From Veillonella sp. VA137 (GTDB lineage: Bacteria > Bacillota > Negativicutes > Veillonellales > Veillonellaceae), in assembly GCF_003992015.1 (NCBI RefSeq), contig NZ_RQVK01000002.1, positions 62,001 to 126,000 on the forward strand: DNA of 64,000 bases, written 5' to 3'. Made by a program: the position numbers and the translations under genes. Below the pieces are notes generated by a model. That model saw only the letters and a program-made list of their open reading frames with translations, was not told the DNA's origin and did not search any database. The first letter of the stretch is position 1. Each line of letters opens with the position of its first letter. Of the stretch, positions 8,843-16,924 are shown piece after piece.

Positions 8843-9913
8843 ATGGGACATAAATCTATACAATATTGGCTACGCTGTATTTTACTGATTTTAGCTAGTA
8901 TTGGCTTGTTAATCGCCTTACCAGTAGTTATTCCTTTGATTATTGCGGTCATATTAACATTGCTATTATGGCCATTAGTCAATATGACGCAAACGTATGC
9001 AAGACGGTATTGGAAACAATGTCCACGATGGATTGCTATCATTCCATCTTTTATCGTGGTAGCATTGATTTCTACGTTGTTGGTGCGGTATGTAATGGTA
9101 CCAGTAATCGGCGAATTAACTAAATTATTAATCAATTTACCATATGTATTAGATCAATTTGTAGCAGTGGTGAAAGGGCTACAAGGTATCGATGGGGAAA
9201 GTATTATACCTCATCAATTTGAAGGAATTATCAACACTACCTTGATAAAAATTGGCAATTATGGTGTAGACTTGGCACAACGTGGTGTACTGGCCATCGT
9301 GTCCTTTGCTAGTACCTTATTACAATTATTATTGGTACCGATTTTAACATTCTACTTATTGAAAGATGGACGCACCATTAAACGAGCTGTGTTAGATATT
9401 TTTTCTAGCCCTACATCAGCTCATTTAGAGGAAGTGGTGAATGACATTCTTCGCACGTTAGGTGGATATTTACGAGGACAATTATTGTTAGCAAGCAATA
9501 TGTTTTGTCTTACCTTCATCGTGTGTTATGTGTATGATTTACCATATCCCCTTGTGTTGGCGGTGCTAGCAGGTATTGCGGAATGGATTCCAATTATTGG
9601 ACCCTTTATCAGTGCGGCTCCAGCCATTATTTTAGCTGCTGTTATCAGCGGCCCTCTAGCGGTGAAAGTGGCCATTACCTATGGTGTATTGCAAGTGCTA
9701 GATGGACAAATCATCATGCCCAAGATTATGGGGCATGTCATTAATCTTCCTCCATTAGTGATTATTACTGCTATTTTTGTAGGTGGTTATTTCTTTGGTA
9801 TGATCGGCATGATGACAGCCGTACCATTGACAGCTATCGCGCAAATTATAGCGAAACGCTTATGGTATTTTAATAGATATTATGTATTACAGAAAGAGGA
9901 ACATCATGGATAA
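8843..9913 (+). CDS. AI-2E family transporter (permease)
   Basis: 356-residue membrane protein with about eight hydrophobic segments. The family pattern is clear: two N-terminal helices, a soluble mid-region (about 60-150), then LLLVPILTFYLLKDGR and the C-terminal EWIPIIGPFISAAPAIILAAV and IMPKIMGHVINLPPLVIITA motifs. Family members (PF01594) include TqsA, the autoinducer-2 exporter, and Na+/H+ antiporters, so the cargo is unknown. It follows the MBL gene by 8 bp and its 3' end overlaps the fur start by 8 bp. Confidence 0.88.
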   Translation: MGHKSIQYWLRCILLILASIGLLIALPVVIPLIIAVILTLLLWPLVNMTQTYARRYWKQCPRWIAIIPSFIVVALISTLLVRYVMVPVIGELTKLLINLPYVLDQFVAVVKGLQGIDGESIIPHQFEGIINTTLIKIGNYGVDLAQRGVLAIVSFASTLLQLLLVPILTFYLLKDGRTIKRAVLDIFSSPTSAHLEEVVNDILRTLGGYLRGQLLLASNMFCLTFIVCYVYDLPYPLVLAVLAGIAEWIPIIGPFISAAPAIILAAVISGPLAVKVAITYGVLQVLDGQIIMPKIMGHVINLPPLVIITAIFVGGYFFGMIGMMTAVPLTAIAQIIAKRLWYFNRYYVLQKEEHHG

Positions 9914-10397
9914 AGCAACAGAAGTACAAGCAACAATGGAAAAATTGAAAGAACGTATTAAAGATAAAAAATACAAATTGACAACACAACGTCAAATTAT
10001 TTTGCAAACTTTCATTGAAGCAGAAGAAAAACATTTAAGTGCAGAAGACGTATATATTTTGGTGAAAAAGAATAATCCAGATATTGGTTTAGCTACGATT
10101 TATCGTACATTAGATTTATTTACTGAGTTAGACTTAGTGAAACGTTTGGATTTTGGTGATGGTCGTAATCGCTATGAGTTGAATAGCGATGAACTAGCTC
10201 ATTTCCACCATCATTTAATCTGTGTGAAATGTGGTTGTGTGAAAGAATTTGAAGATGATATGTTGGAAACATTAGAGTCTATTATTGCTAAAAAACTAAA
10301 CTTCCACACAACAGATCATCAATTAAAAGTATATGGTTTCTGCGGCGATTGTCATGAAGCGGCAAAGGCTTTAGAAGCTGAAAAAGAACATGCATAA
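9906..10397 (+). CDS. fur: Ferric uptake regulator family protein Fur
   Basis: 163 residues. An N-terminal winged helix contains the YKLTTQRQIILQTF and GLATIYRTLDLF motifs. The metal-sensing part carries HFHHHLICVKCGCVKEFEDD and a C-terminal CGDC pair, giving the two CxxC structural zinc sites usual for Fur and PerR. It represses iron-uptake genes when loaded with Fe2+; from sequence alone a PerR or Zur role cannot be wholly excluded. The ATG at 9906 (GAGGA just upstream) is preferred over one 24 bp earlier because it gives the standard N-terminus. It lies in the series starting at the Fur-box-like promoter before recJ, so autoregulation is possible. Confidence 0.9.
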   Translation: MDKATEVQATMEKLKERIKDKKYKLTTQRQIILQTFIEAEEKHLSAEDVYILVKKNNPDIGLATIYRTLDLFTELDLVKRLDFGDGRNRYELNSDELAHFHHHLICVKCGCVKEFEDDMLETLESIIAKKLNFHTTDHQLKVYGFCGDCHEAAKALEAEKEHA

Positions 10398-10545
10398 TAC
10401 ATACTGGTATGACGGGCCTCAAGAGTTAGGGTCCGTCATAGCACACCAGTGCGGAGCAGTGGGACTATTTTCATCGAAAGAAAATCCAGACTTTATCATC
10501 CATGTATCGTATAGTGGAATAGTGGCATCTCTACTATGTGAATAA
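10390..10545 (+). pseudogene. hemZ: 5' part of hemZ ending at an in-frame TAA
   Basis: From an ATG at 10390, overlapping the end of fur by 8 bp, the frame encodes about 51 residues (MHNTYWYDGPQELGSV...) and stops at TAA 10543-10545. This frame is the same as that of the large hemZ ORF which resumes right after the stop. The segment CGAVGLFSSKENPDFIIHVSYS resembles the corresponding N-terminal stretch of Bacillus HemZ as I remember it (a PADFVISLALS-like strand). It is therefore most likely the natural N-terminus cut off by one nonsense codon. A sequencing error or real readthrough are the alternatives. Confidence 0.6.
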
Positions 10546-10560
10546 GAGCCAAGATCAGCT

Positions 10561-12006
10561 ATGCAAAGTGGAGCTATTGTGAGGGGCCGAGACGATTCTA
10601 AATCGACAGGTACTGAAGGAATCTTAGACCATGTTGATAAGTGTATGATAGTCAAGATGTTCTGCCATACGACTATACAGCATGAATTGTTAGAGACTAG
10701 TATACAAGGACCATCAGAATTATACCCAGAGTATGTCCATATATGGTCTCTTTCAGGAAACGATACTGTGGAAGGGCGCAAAGTGATAGGCAGAGAAGTC
10801 TTATCAGAGCTTAGACGTATATTGGGCGTGAAGACTAGTTTATGGGGTACCTTAGTAGGCGTACGTCCTACTAAGTTGACCCATAAATTATGGGATTCTT
10901 TAGGTGATATAGACCGAGTTCGGCAAGAGCTGGAAAGTACCCACAGTATTAGCCATGTGAAGTGGAAATTATTAGAGCAAGTGGCAGTGTTGGAACGCCC
11001 GTATGTGGCACATGTACAACAATCTCCTAAGGAGATTAGTTTATACAGTGGCATTCCTTTTTGTGAAACACATTGTACCTATTGTTCTTTTCCCTATGGG
11101 CTCATTCAGAACTATGGAAGGGTACAGGACTTTGTAGATGTCTATCATCGTGATATAGAACATATGAAAAGACTTGTTAAAACACATGGTTTAGAGGTAC
11201 AATCGTTATACATGGGTGGAGGAACTCCCACTAGTTTAGGAGATGGAGACTTTCACCATATTGTGCATGCATTGGGAACTGTGATTCCGAAGGGCCGTGA
11301 GTTTACTGTAGAAGCAGGCCGTCCTGACTCATTGAATGCTAACAAGGTTCAATCTATTGTAGATGCTGGTGTGACTAGGATTAGTTTGAATCCCCAAACG
11401 ATGCAGGATGAGTTGTTACGTATCATTGGCAGAGGCCATAGCGTAGCAGAGTTTCTATCTATGTATGACTATGTGGCAAGACATACAGATTGCTCTATTA
11501 ATATGGATTTTATTGCAGGATTACCACATCAAACAGTAAAAAATATGGTGGAGAATGTGCGGTATATTGAACAATTACGTCCTCATAATGTAACGATCCA
11601 TACGTTAGCATTGAAAAAGGGGAGCCCATTATATGGGAGTCGCTTTGCCAATGAAATTCCTTCTGAAGCGGTGGTGCAAACCATGTTAGATGAAACTCAT
11701 GAAGCTTTGCTGCAACTAGGCTATATACCGTATTATATGTATCGTCAACAATACATGGTGGGGCAAATGGAGAACATTGGCTACACCTTACCAAATTATG
11801 AAAGCATCTATAATATACAAATAATAGAAGAACGTCAGTCCATACTTTCCATAGGACCTGGTAGTGTGTCTAAATGGATAGGTGGCAGTGATTTTAGGCA
11901 ACAAAAACAATACATGCCGAAAGATGTAGATACGTATATTCAAGATATACAACGACTATTAGAGAAACGTACTTTACTAAGTAATGAACATTGGAGGGAC
12001 AGCTAG
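10561..12006 (+). CDS. hemZ: Radical SAM coproporphyrinogen dehydrogenase HemZ (N-terminally interrupted)
   Basis: 481 residues from the first ATG after the in-frame stop at 10543. The radical SAM cluster motif CETHCTYC (CX3CX2C) follows YSGIPF at about residue 164, then YMGGGTPTSL and EAGRPDSLNANK; the upstream GVRPTKLTHKL motif is typical of HemZ. HemZ proteins are related to HemN, the oxygen-independent enzyme that oxidises coproporphyrinogen III; the true HemZ reaction is less certain. No good ribosome site precedes 10561, so the protein may not be made efficiently. The catalytic core is intact. The stop overlaps the hisS GTG (TAGTG). Confidence 0.8.
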   Translation: MQSGAIVRGRDDSKSTGTEGILDHVDKCMIVKMFCHTTIQHELLETSIQGPSELYPEYVHIWSLSGNDTVEGRKVIGREVLSELRRILGVKTSLWGTLVGVRPTKLTHKLWDSLGDIDRVRQELESTHSISHVKWKLLEQVAVLERPYVAHVQQSPKEISLYSGIPFCETHCTYCSFPYGLIQNYGRVQDFVDVYHRDIEHMKRLVKTHGLEVQSLYMGGGTPTSLGDGDFHHIVHALGTVIPKGREFTVEAGRPDSLNANKVQSIVDAGVTRISLNPQTMQDELLRIIGRGHSVAEFLSMYDYVARHTDCSINMDFIAGLPHQTVKNMVENVRYIEQLRPHNVTIHTLALKKGSPLYGSRFANEIPSEAVVQTMLDETHEALLQLGYIPYYMYRQQYMVGQMENIGYTLPNYESIYNIQIIEERQSILSIGPGSVSKWIGGSDFRQQKQYMPKDVDTYIQDIQRLLEKRTLLSNEHWRDS

Positions 12007-13280
12007 TGGCTATTCAAAAACCAAGAGGGACACAGGATTTACTGCCAAGTGTTCTTGGAAATTGGCACTATATTGAAAATACCATTCGTCGATTATGTAA
12101 GACCTATGGATTTGAAGAAATTCGTACGCCTATGTTTGAAGAAACGGGCTTATTTTTACGCGGTATTGGGGAAACTACAGATATCGTGCAAAAAGAAATG
12201 TATTCCTTTCCTACAGGGGATAAAAAAGATCAATCCTATACATTGCGTCCAGAAGGAACGGCGTCTGCGGTGCGTGCCTATTTAGAAAACAAAATTTATG
12301 GTCAAGAATCGATTACAAAATGGTTCTATATTGGCCCTATGTTCCGCCACGATAAACCACAAGCAGGTCGCTATCGTCAATTCCACCAATTTGGTGTGGA
12401 GCTGTTAGGTACACAAGCCCCAAGTGCTGATGCGGAATGTATCTCTTTGGTGCTGCAACTATTGCGTGACTTAGGTTTAAAAGATTTGAATGTAGAGGTA
12501 AACTCTGTAGGTTGTCCAACGTGTCGCCCTGCGTATAGAGAGAAATTAATTGCTTTCTTTGAACCAAAAAAAGAAGAACTATGTGAACTGTGTCAAAGCC
12601 GTTTATACAAGAACCCATTGCGTATCCTTGACTGCAAAGAAGAAAAATGCCAACAATTGGCAGTAGGTGTTCCGGAGTTAAGTGAAAATTTATGTGAAGA
12701 GTGTCAAGATCATTTCCATCATGTGAAAGAATACTTAACAGCAGCTGGCGAGAAATTCAGTTTAAATCCACGCTTGGTTCGCGGTTTAGACTATTACACG
12801 AAAACTGCTTTTGAAGTACAGTACACTCCATTGGGGTCTCAAAGTGCAGTCGCTGGTGGTGGTCGTTATGATGGTTTAGTAGAAGAACTAGATGGACCAC
12901 ATACCCCTGCGGTAGGCTTTGCGATGGGTATGGAACGCTTGTTGCTGGCTCTAGAAAAACAAGGATTATTACCAGAACCAACACAAGAAGATTCCGTCTT
13001 CGTAGTGGCATTAGGAGAAATGGCACAAAAAGAGGCTTTCAGAATTACAAATACCTTGCGTAATACCTATGTAAAAGCAGAAATGGAAGGTTCTGGTAAA
13101 TCTATGAAGAGCCAAATGAAGTATGCTAACAAAATTAACGCAAAATATGTTATTATAATTGGTGATAATGAATTAGCTGAAGGTAAGGTCATCTTAAAAT
13201 ATATGGATACATCTGAACAAGAAACAGTATCCTTAGCTGAGATTACAAACCGTATAACTGAGTTAGTGAAAGGAAATTAG
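12006..13280 (+). CDS. hisS: Histidyl-tRNA synthetase
   Basis: 424 residues. Class II motifs are present: motif 2 [16 protein letters not shown], the histidine-specific [12 protein letters not shown] loop, GGGRYDGL, and motif 3 [10 protein letters not shown], followed by the C-terminal anticodon-binding domain. It charges tRNA-His. I take the GTG at 12006 as start because GGAGGG (11993-11998) lies 7 nt before it; it overlaps the hemZ stop by one base. aspS follows after 1 bp; hisS-aspS is a classic Firmicute pair, usually T-box controlled, but there is no room for a T-box here. Confidence 0.96.
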   Translation: MAIQKPRGTQDLLPSVLGNWHYIENTIRRLCKTYGFEEIRTPMFEETGLFLRGIGETTDIVQKEMYSFPTGDKKDQSYTLRPEGTASAVRAYLENKIYGQESITKWFYIGPMFRHDKPQAGRYRQFHQFGVELLGTQAPSADAECISLVLQLLRDLGLKDLNVEVNSVGCPTCRPAYREKLIAFFEPKKEELCELCQSRLYKNPLRILDCKEEKCQQLAVGVPELSENLCEECQDHFHHVKEYLTAAGEKFSLNPRLVRGLDYYTKTAFEVQYTPLGSQSAVAGGGRYDGLVEELDGPHTPAVGFAMGMERLLLALEKQGLLPEPTQEDSVFVVALGEMAQKEAFRITNTLRNTYVKAEMEGSGKSMKSQMKYANKINAKYVIIIGDNELAEGKVILKYMDTSEQETVSLAEITNRITELVKGN

Positions 13281-13281
13281 A

Positions 13282-15078
13282 ATGGAAACTATGAAAGGTT
13301 TACACCGTACACATCATTGTGGAACTATCGGTGCAGAACAAGTAGGAACAGAAGTGGTTCTTTGCGGTTGGGTAGAGCGCCGTCGTGATCATGGTGGATT
13401 GATTTTTATTGATTTACGTGACCGCTCTGGGGTTGTGCAAATCGTGGCATCTCCTGATCACAATATGGAGTCCTTCCATAAAGCAGAGGATGTACGTAAT
13501 GAATATGTATTGTGCGTACGTGGTACGATTACAGAGCGTGATGCAGCGGCTGTGAATCCTAATTTACCAACTGGTAAATATGAAATGTACTGTGAAGAGT
13601 TACGTGTATTGAATGCAGCGAAAACACCTCCATTCTATATTCAAGATAATATCGATGTAGATGAAAATATTCGTTTAAAATATCGCTATTTAGACCTTCG
13701 CCGCCCAGAAATGCAAGCAAACTTGATCTTGCGTCATAAAGTGACAAAAGCGATGCGCGATTTCTTTGACAACAATGGCTTCTTGGAAATTGAAACACCA
13801 ATGTTGACAAAAAGTACACCAGAAGGAGCTCGTGACTACTTAGTTCCATCTCGTGTAAATCCTGGTACATTCTATGCATTGCCACAATCTCCACAAATTT
13901 TCAAACAAATTTTGATGGTTGCTGGCTATGAAAGATATTTCCAAATTGCTCGTTGTTTCCGTGATGAAGATTTACGTGCAGACCGTCAACCTGAATTTAC
14001 ACAATTGGACATCGAAATGAGCTTCATGAACCAAGAGCAAATCTTGAACATGCAAGAGCAAATGATTGCCCATGTATTTAAAGCGGCACAAGATGTGGAA
14101 ATTCCATTACCAATGCCTCGTATGACTTGGGATGATGCGATGAATCAATATGGTTCTGATAAACCGGATATCCGTTTTGATATGAAGTTTACAGATGTAA
14201 CTGACTGTGTGCAAGATACAGAGTTCAAAGTATTCCGCTCCGTTATCGACAATGGCGGTCAAGTAAAAGGTATTGTCGTAAAAGGCTATGCTGGCATTCC
14301 ACGTCGTGAATTAGATGATTTGACAAACTTCGTAGGCATCTATGGTGCCAAAGGTTTGGCTTGGGCTTGTTTCAATGAAGACGGCACGATCAAATCTCAA
14401 ATCATGAAATTCTTAGGTGAAGATACAGTGCGCAATATCGGTGCGAAAATGAACGCAGAGCCAGGTGACTTGGTATTGATGATTGCGGATAAACCAGCTG
14501 TAGTTGCGAAAGCTCTTGGTGAATTACGCCTTGAAATGGGTAAACGCCGTGGTTTAATCGATGAAAATAAATTGGCATTCTTGTGGGTAACTGACTTCCC
14601 TATGTTTGAATACGACGAAGAAGATAAACGCTTTGTGGCAATGCATCATCCGTTCACATCTCCGCGTGAAGAAGATATGGACTTGTTAGCCACAGATCCA
14701 GGTGCTGTGAAAGCCATCGCTTATGACATGGTATTGAATGGCGTGGAAATCGGTGGTGGTTCCATCCGTATTTACCAATCTGATGTACAAGAAAAAGTAT
14801 TCAATGCGATCGGCTTAAGCACAGAAGAAAGTCGTTCTAAATTTGGCTTTATGTTAGATGCCTTTGAATACGGTGCTCCTCCACATGGTGGTTGTGCTTT
14901 CGGTTTAGATCGTTTGGTAATGTTGATGGCGAAACGTCAATCCATTCGTGACGTGATTGCATTCCCTAAAACACAAAGTGCATCCGACTTGATGAGCCAA
15001 GCTCCATCTGAAGTAGCGCCAAAACAATTGCGTGAATTACATATCAAAACAGATGTAACAAAAGAAAAGTTAGTATAA
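13282..15078 (+). CDS. aspS: Aspartyl-tRNA synthetase
   Basis: 598 residues, the bacterial-type length. It has an N-terminal OB anticodon-binding domain ([25 protein letters not shown]), class II motif 2 ([18 protein letters not shown]), a GAD insertion domain (about 290-420), and motif 3 (GLDRLVMLM) near the C-terminus. It charges tRNA-Asp. In organisms lacking AsnRS it also charges tRNA-Asn, which cannot be judged here. It directly follows hisS and ends the series begun at recJ; a terminator that overlaps the 6S RNA promoter follows. Confidence 0.97.
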   Translation: METMKGLHRTHHCGTIGAEQVGTEVVLCGWVERRRDHGGLIFIDLRDRSGVVQIVASPDHNMESFHKAEDVRNEYVLCVRGTITERDAAAVNPNLPTGKYEMYCEELRVLNAAKTPPFYIQDNIDVDENIRLKYRYLDLRRPEMQANLILRHKVTKAMRDFFDNNGFLEIETPMLTKSTPEGARDYLVPSRVNPGTFYALPQSPQIFKQILMVAGYERYFQIARCFRDEDLRADRQPEFTQLDIEMSFMNQEQILNMQEQMIAHVFKAAQDVEIPLPMPRMTWDDAMNQYGSDKPDIRFDMKFTDVTDCVQDTEFKVFRSVIDNGGQVKGIVVKGYAGIPRRELDDLTNFVGIYGAKGLAWACFNEDGTIKSQIMKFLGEDTVRNIGAKMNAEPGDLVLMIADKPAVVAKALGELRLEMGKRRGLIDENKLAFLWVTDFPMFEYDEEDKRFVAMHHPFTSPREEDMDLLATDPGAVKAIAYDMVLNGVEIGGGSIRIYQSDVQEKVFNAIGLSTEESRSKFGFMLDAFEYGAPPHGGCAFGLDRLVMLMAKRQSIRDVIAFPKTQSASDLMSQAPSEVAPKQLRELHIKTDVTKEKLV

Positions 15079-15112
15079 TCGAATTTGTCCAATAGAAAAT
15101 TATTATACTTGT

Positions 15113-15158
15113 AAGGAACGGAACGGTGTATTTCTTCTTGAAATGCCCGTTCCTTTCT
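15113..15158 (+). terminator. Hairpin terminator of the hisS-aspS transcript
   Basis: AAGGAACGG (15113-15121) pairs with CCGTTCCTT (15147-15155), followed by a short T-rich tail. The loop and 3' arm hold the -35 hexamer of the 6S RNA promoter, so the two signals share the same DNA. Confidence 0.6.
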
Positions 15159-15166
15159 GCTATACT
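15138..15166 (+). promoter_or_regulatory. Promoter of the 6S RNA gene
   Basis: TTGAAA (15138-15143), 17-bp spacer, TATACT (15161-15166). The expected start near 15173 coincides with the 5' end of the predicted 6S closing stem. Confidence 0.75.
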
Positions 15167-15172
15167 ATGGAT

Positions 15173-15350
15173 AAAGAAATTCCTGCTATGTGCGTGTTAT
15201 ATCGCAGTTTTGAGCCAACATTTTAACTTAGGGATTCTCGCTCTTGTAAGGGCGCTCTGCCTCTACGAGGACTGTAATCTTACAAGGAGGAAACCCACCT
15301 GCCTTTGCAGGATCAAAACACGGTATGGATACGGCATAGTGGGGTCTTTA
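15173..15350 (+). ncRNA. ssrS: 6S RNA (SsrS)
   Basis: The roughly 175-nt region between aspS and rarA has no open frame with a ribosome site but is strongly structured. The ends pair (CTATG near 15185 with CATAG near 15335). The stretch GCAGTTTTGAGCCAACA (about 15204-15220) matches the conserved 5' part of Firmicute 6S RNAs, and an internal arm CTTGTAAG/CTTACAAG (15243-15250 with 15278-15285) is complementary. Position next to aspS and rarA is the same as for B. subtilis 6S-1 RNA. 6S RNA mimics an open promoter and holds sigma-70 RNA polymerase; rpoD is 16 kb downstream. It has its own promoter and terminator. Confidence 0.85.
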
Positions 15351-15351
15351 T

Positions 15352-15379
15352 AACCGCCTTATGGTGGTTTATTTTTTTT
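15352..15379 (+). terminator. Terminator of 6S RNA
   Basis: AACCGCC (15352-15358) pairs with GGTGGTT (15363-15369) around a TTAT loop, followed by eight Ts. Confidence 0.8.
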
Positions 15380-15397
15380 GGCATTAATGAGAACATA

Positions 15398-15470
15398 TAG
15401 ACTATATAACTGGATGCATGTATAATAATGTATAAGTATATATGTTTGTACTACTGCATGCACGGTAGTA
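15398..15470 (+). promoter_or_regulatory. rarA upstream region with promoter and a motif shared with dnaG
   Basis: TAGACT (15398-15403), 17 bp, TATAAT (15421-15426) is a fair promoter about 85 bp before rarA. Downstream of it, GCATGCACGGTAGTA (15456-15470) matches GCATACACGGTAGTA upstream of dnaG (29269-29283) at 14 of 15 positions. Function unknown. Confidence 0.5.
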
Positions 15471-15509
15471 GTTATCAATATATGATGGTAGATATAGGGA
15501 GGTGTAAGG

Positions 15510-16808
15510 ATGAATTTGTTTGAGAATATGGAACCAGTAGATCCATTTGAACCCTTGGCAGTTCGTATGCGGCCACGTTCATTGGACCATTTCTTTGGAC
15601 AAGAACAAGTAGTAGGGCCTGGAACATTTCTCCGGTCTATGATTGAAGAAGATAAGGTGCCCTCCTTATTGCTATATGGGCCATCTGGAACTGGTAAGAC
15701 TACGTTAGCTAAAATTATTTCAGAGTTAACTAGCAGTCGATTCGTTATGCTCAATGCGACCAATGTGGGGATTGGTGAACTTCGTAGTACTATCGAAGAA
15801 GCGATACGGATTCGTAGTTCGTTGCAACAACGGACAATTTTATTCCTAGATGAAATTCATCGGTTCAATAAAAGTCAACAAGATGTATTGTTACCTTCTG
15901 TGGAAAGTGGTCAAATCATTTTAATTGGTGCCACCACAGAGAACCCTTTCTTTGAAGTGAATCGACCTCTTTTATCTCGATTGCGTTTGCTTACTCTAGA
16001 GCGATTAGATGCTACGGCATTAGTGGCAATCTTACGTCGTGCTTTAACAGATGAAGAGTATGGTCTAGGTAAGAAAGCGCTGATTGTGACAGACGATCTA
16101 TTAGAGGATATTGGTCGTTTTGTAGATGGAGATGCCCGTATGGCTTTAAATATTCTGGAGCAAGTGGGAGCTATGGTTCGATCTGGTGGAGAAATTACCA
16201 TAGAAATTATAGAAAAAGTACTAGGTCGACGAGTGTATCGATATGATAAGAAGGGGAATAATCACTATGATGTAATTTCTGCTTTCATTAAAAGTATGCG
16301 TGGCTCTGATCCAGATGCGGTGCTATATTATTTAGCTCGTATGATTGAGGCAGGAGAGGATCCTGTATTTATTGCTAGACGCATCGTTATTTGTGCGGCA
16401 GAAGATGTAGGACTGGCAGATCCACAGGCGTTGGTGGTGGCTAATGCAGCAGCACAAGCGGCTCATATGGTGGGCCTACCAGAGGCGCGCATTATATTAT
16501 CAGAGGCTGCTGTATATGTAGCTTTAGCACCTAAGAGCAATAGTGCCTACCTAGGAATTGATGCAGCTATCCATGCGGTGCGCCATAAGGAGCAAGGTGA
16601 GGTGCCGAAACATTTACGAGATGCTCATTATGGAGGTGCTAAACAATTAGGACATGGAGTTGGCTATCGCTATGCACAGGACTATCCGAATGGCTATGTA
16701 GAGCAACAATATTTACCAGATGCATTGATAGAGGAGCAATTTTATAACCCTTTGGAACGTGGTCGAGAACGTGAACTTGTGAAAGACTGGGAAGACCGTA
16801 AACGATGA
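15510..16808 (+). CDS. rarA: Replication-associated recombination protein A (RarA/MgsA)
   Basis: 432-residue AAA+ ATPase. After the N-terminal RMRPRSLDHFFGQEQVVG segment come Walker A GPSGTGKTTLAK (about 54-65), Walker B LFLDEIHRFNKSQQD (about 112-126) and sensor GATTENPFFEVNRPLLSR. The C-terminal tetramerisation part has SAFIKSMRGSDPDAVLYYLARM and YPNGYVEQQYLPD, all typical of RarA/WRNIP1. It acts at stalled replication forks. GGAGGT precedes the ATG. Neighbouring 6S RNA and aspS reproduce the Bacillus gene order. Confidence 0.95.
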   Translation: MNLFENMEPVDPFEPLAVRMRPRSLDHFFGQEQVVGPGTFLRSMIEEDKVPSLLLYGPSGTGKTTLAKIISELTSSRFVMLNATNVGIGELRSTIEEAIRIRSSLQQRTILFLDEIHRFNKSQQDVLLPSVESGQIILIGATTENPFFEVNRPLLSRLRLLTLERLDATALVAILRRALTDEEYGLGKKALIVTDDLLEDIGRFVDGDARMALNILEQVGAMVRSGGEITIEIIEKVLGRRVYRYDKKGNNHYDVISAFIKSMRGSDPDAVLYYLARMIEAGEDPVFIARRIVICAAEDVGLADPQALVVANAAAQAAHMVGLPEARIILSEAAVYVALAPKSNSAYLGIDAAIHAVRHKEQGEVPKHLRDAHYGGAKQLGHGVGYRYAQDYPNGYVEQQYLPDALIEEQFYNPLERGRERELVKDWEDRKR

Positions 16809-16871
16809 GGATTACCACAGGGAGAGCAGTATTGTTTTTGAGAATATTCGATATACTTTCATAGGCGGAAA

Positions 16872-16880
16872 TGGTATAAT
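16872..16880 (+). promoter_or_regulatory. Extended -10 promoter before ftsK
   Basis: TGGTATAAT is a perfect extended -10 (TGnTATAAT) about 45 bp before the ftsK ATG. No good -35 is visible, as is allowed for this promoter class. Confidence 0.5.
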
Positions 16881-16924
16881 AAAGTGCTAAGGTATATGAT
16901 AGAAACGGAATTTTGGAGTTGGAA

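Noticed and set aside
10419-11054. A 211-codon reverse-strand open frame
   Set aside because: It is antisense to hemZ, whose radical SAM core and HemZ motifs are clear; no ribosome site, unlikely composition (Ser/Thr/Pro-rich).
15126-15353. A 75-codon open frame on the + strand between aspS and rarA
   Set aside because: It lies across the 6S RNA promoter and gene, has no ribosome site, and its peptide resembles nothing.
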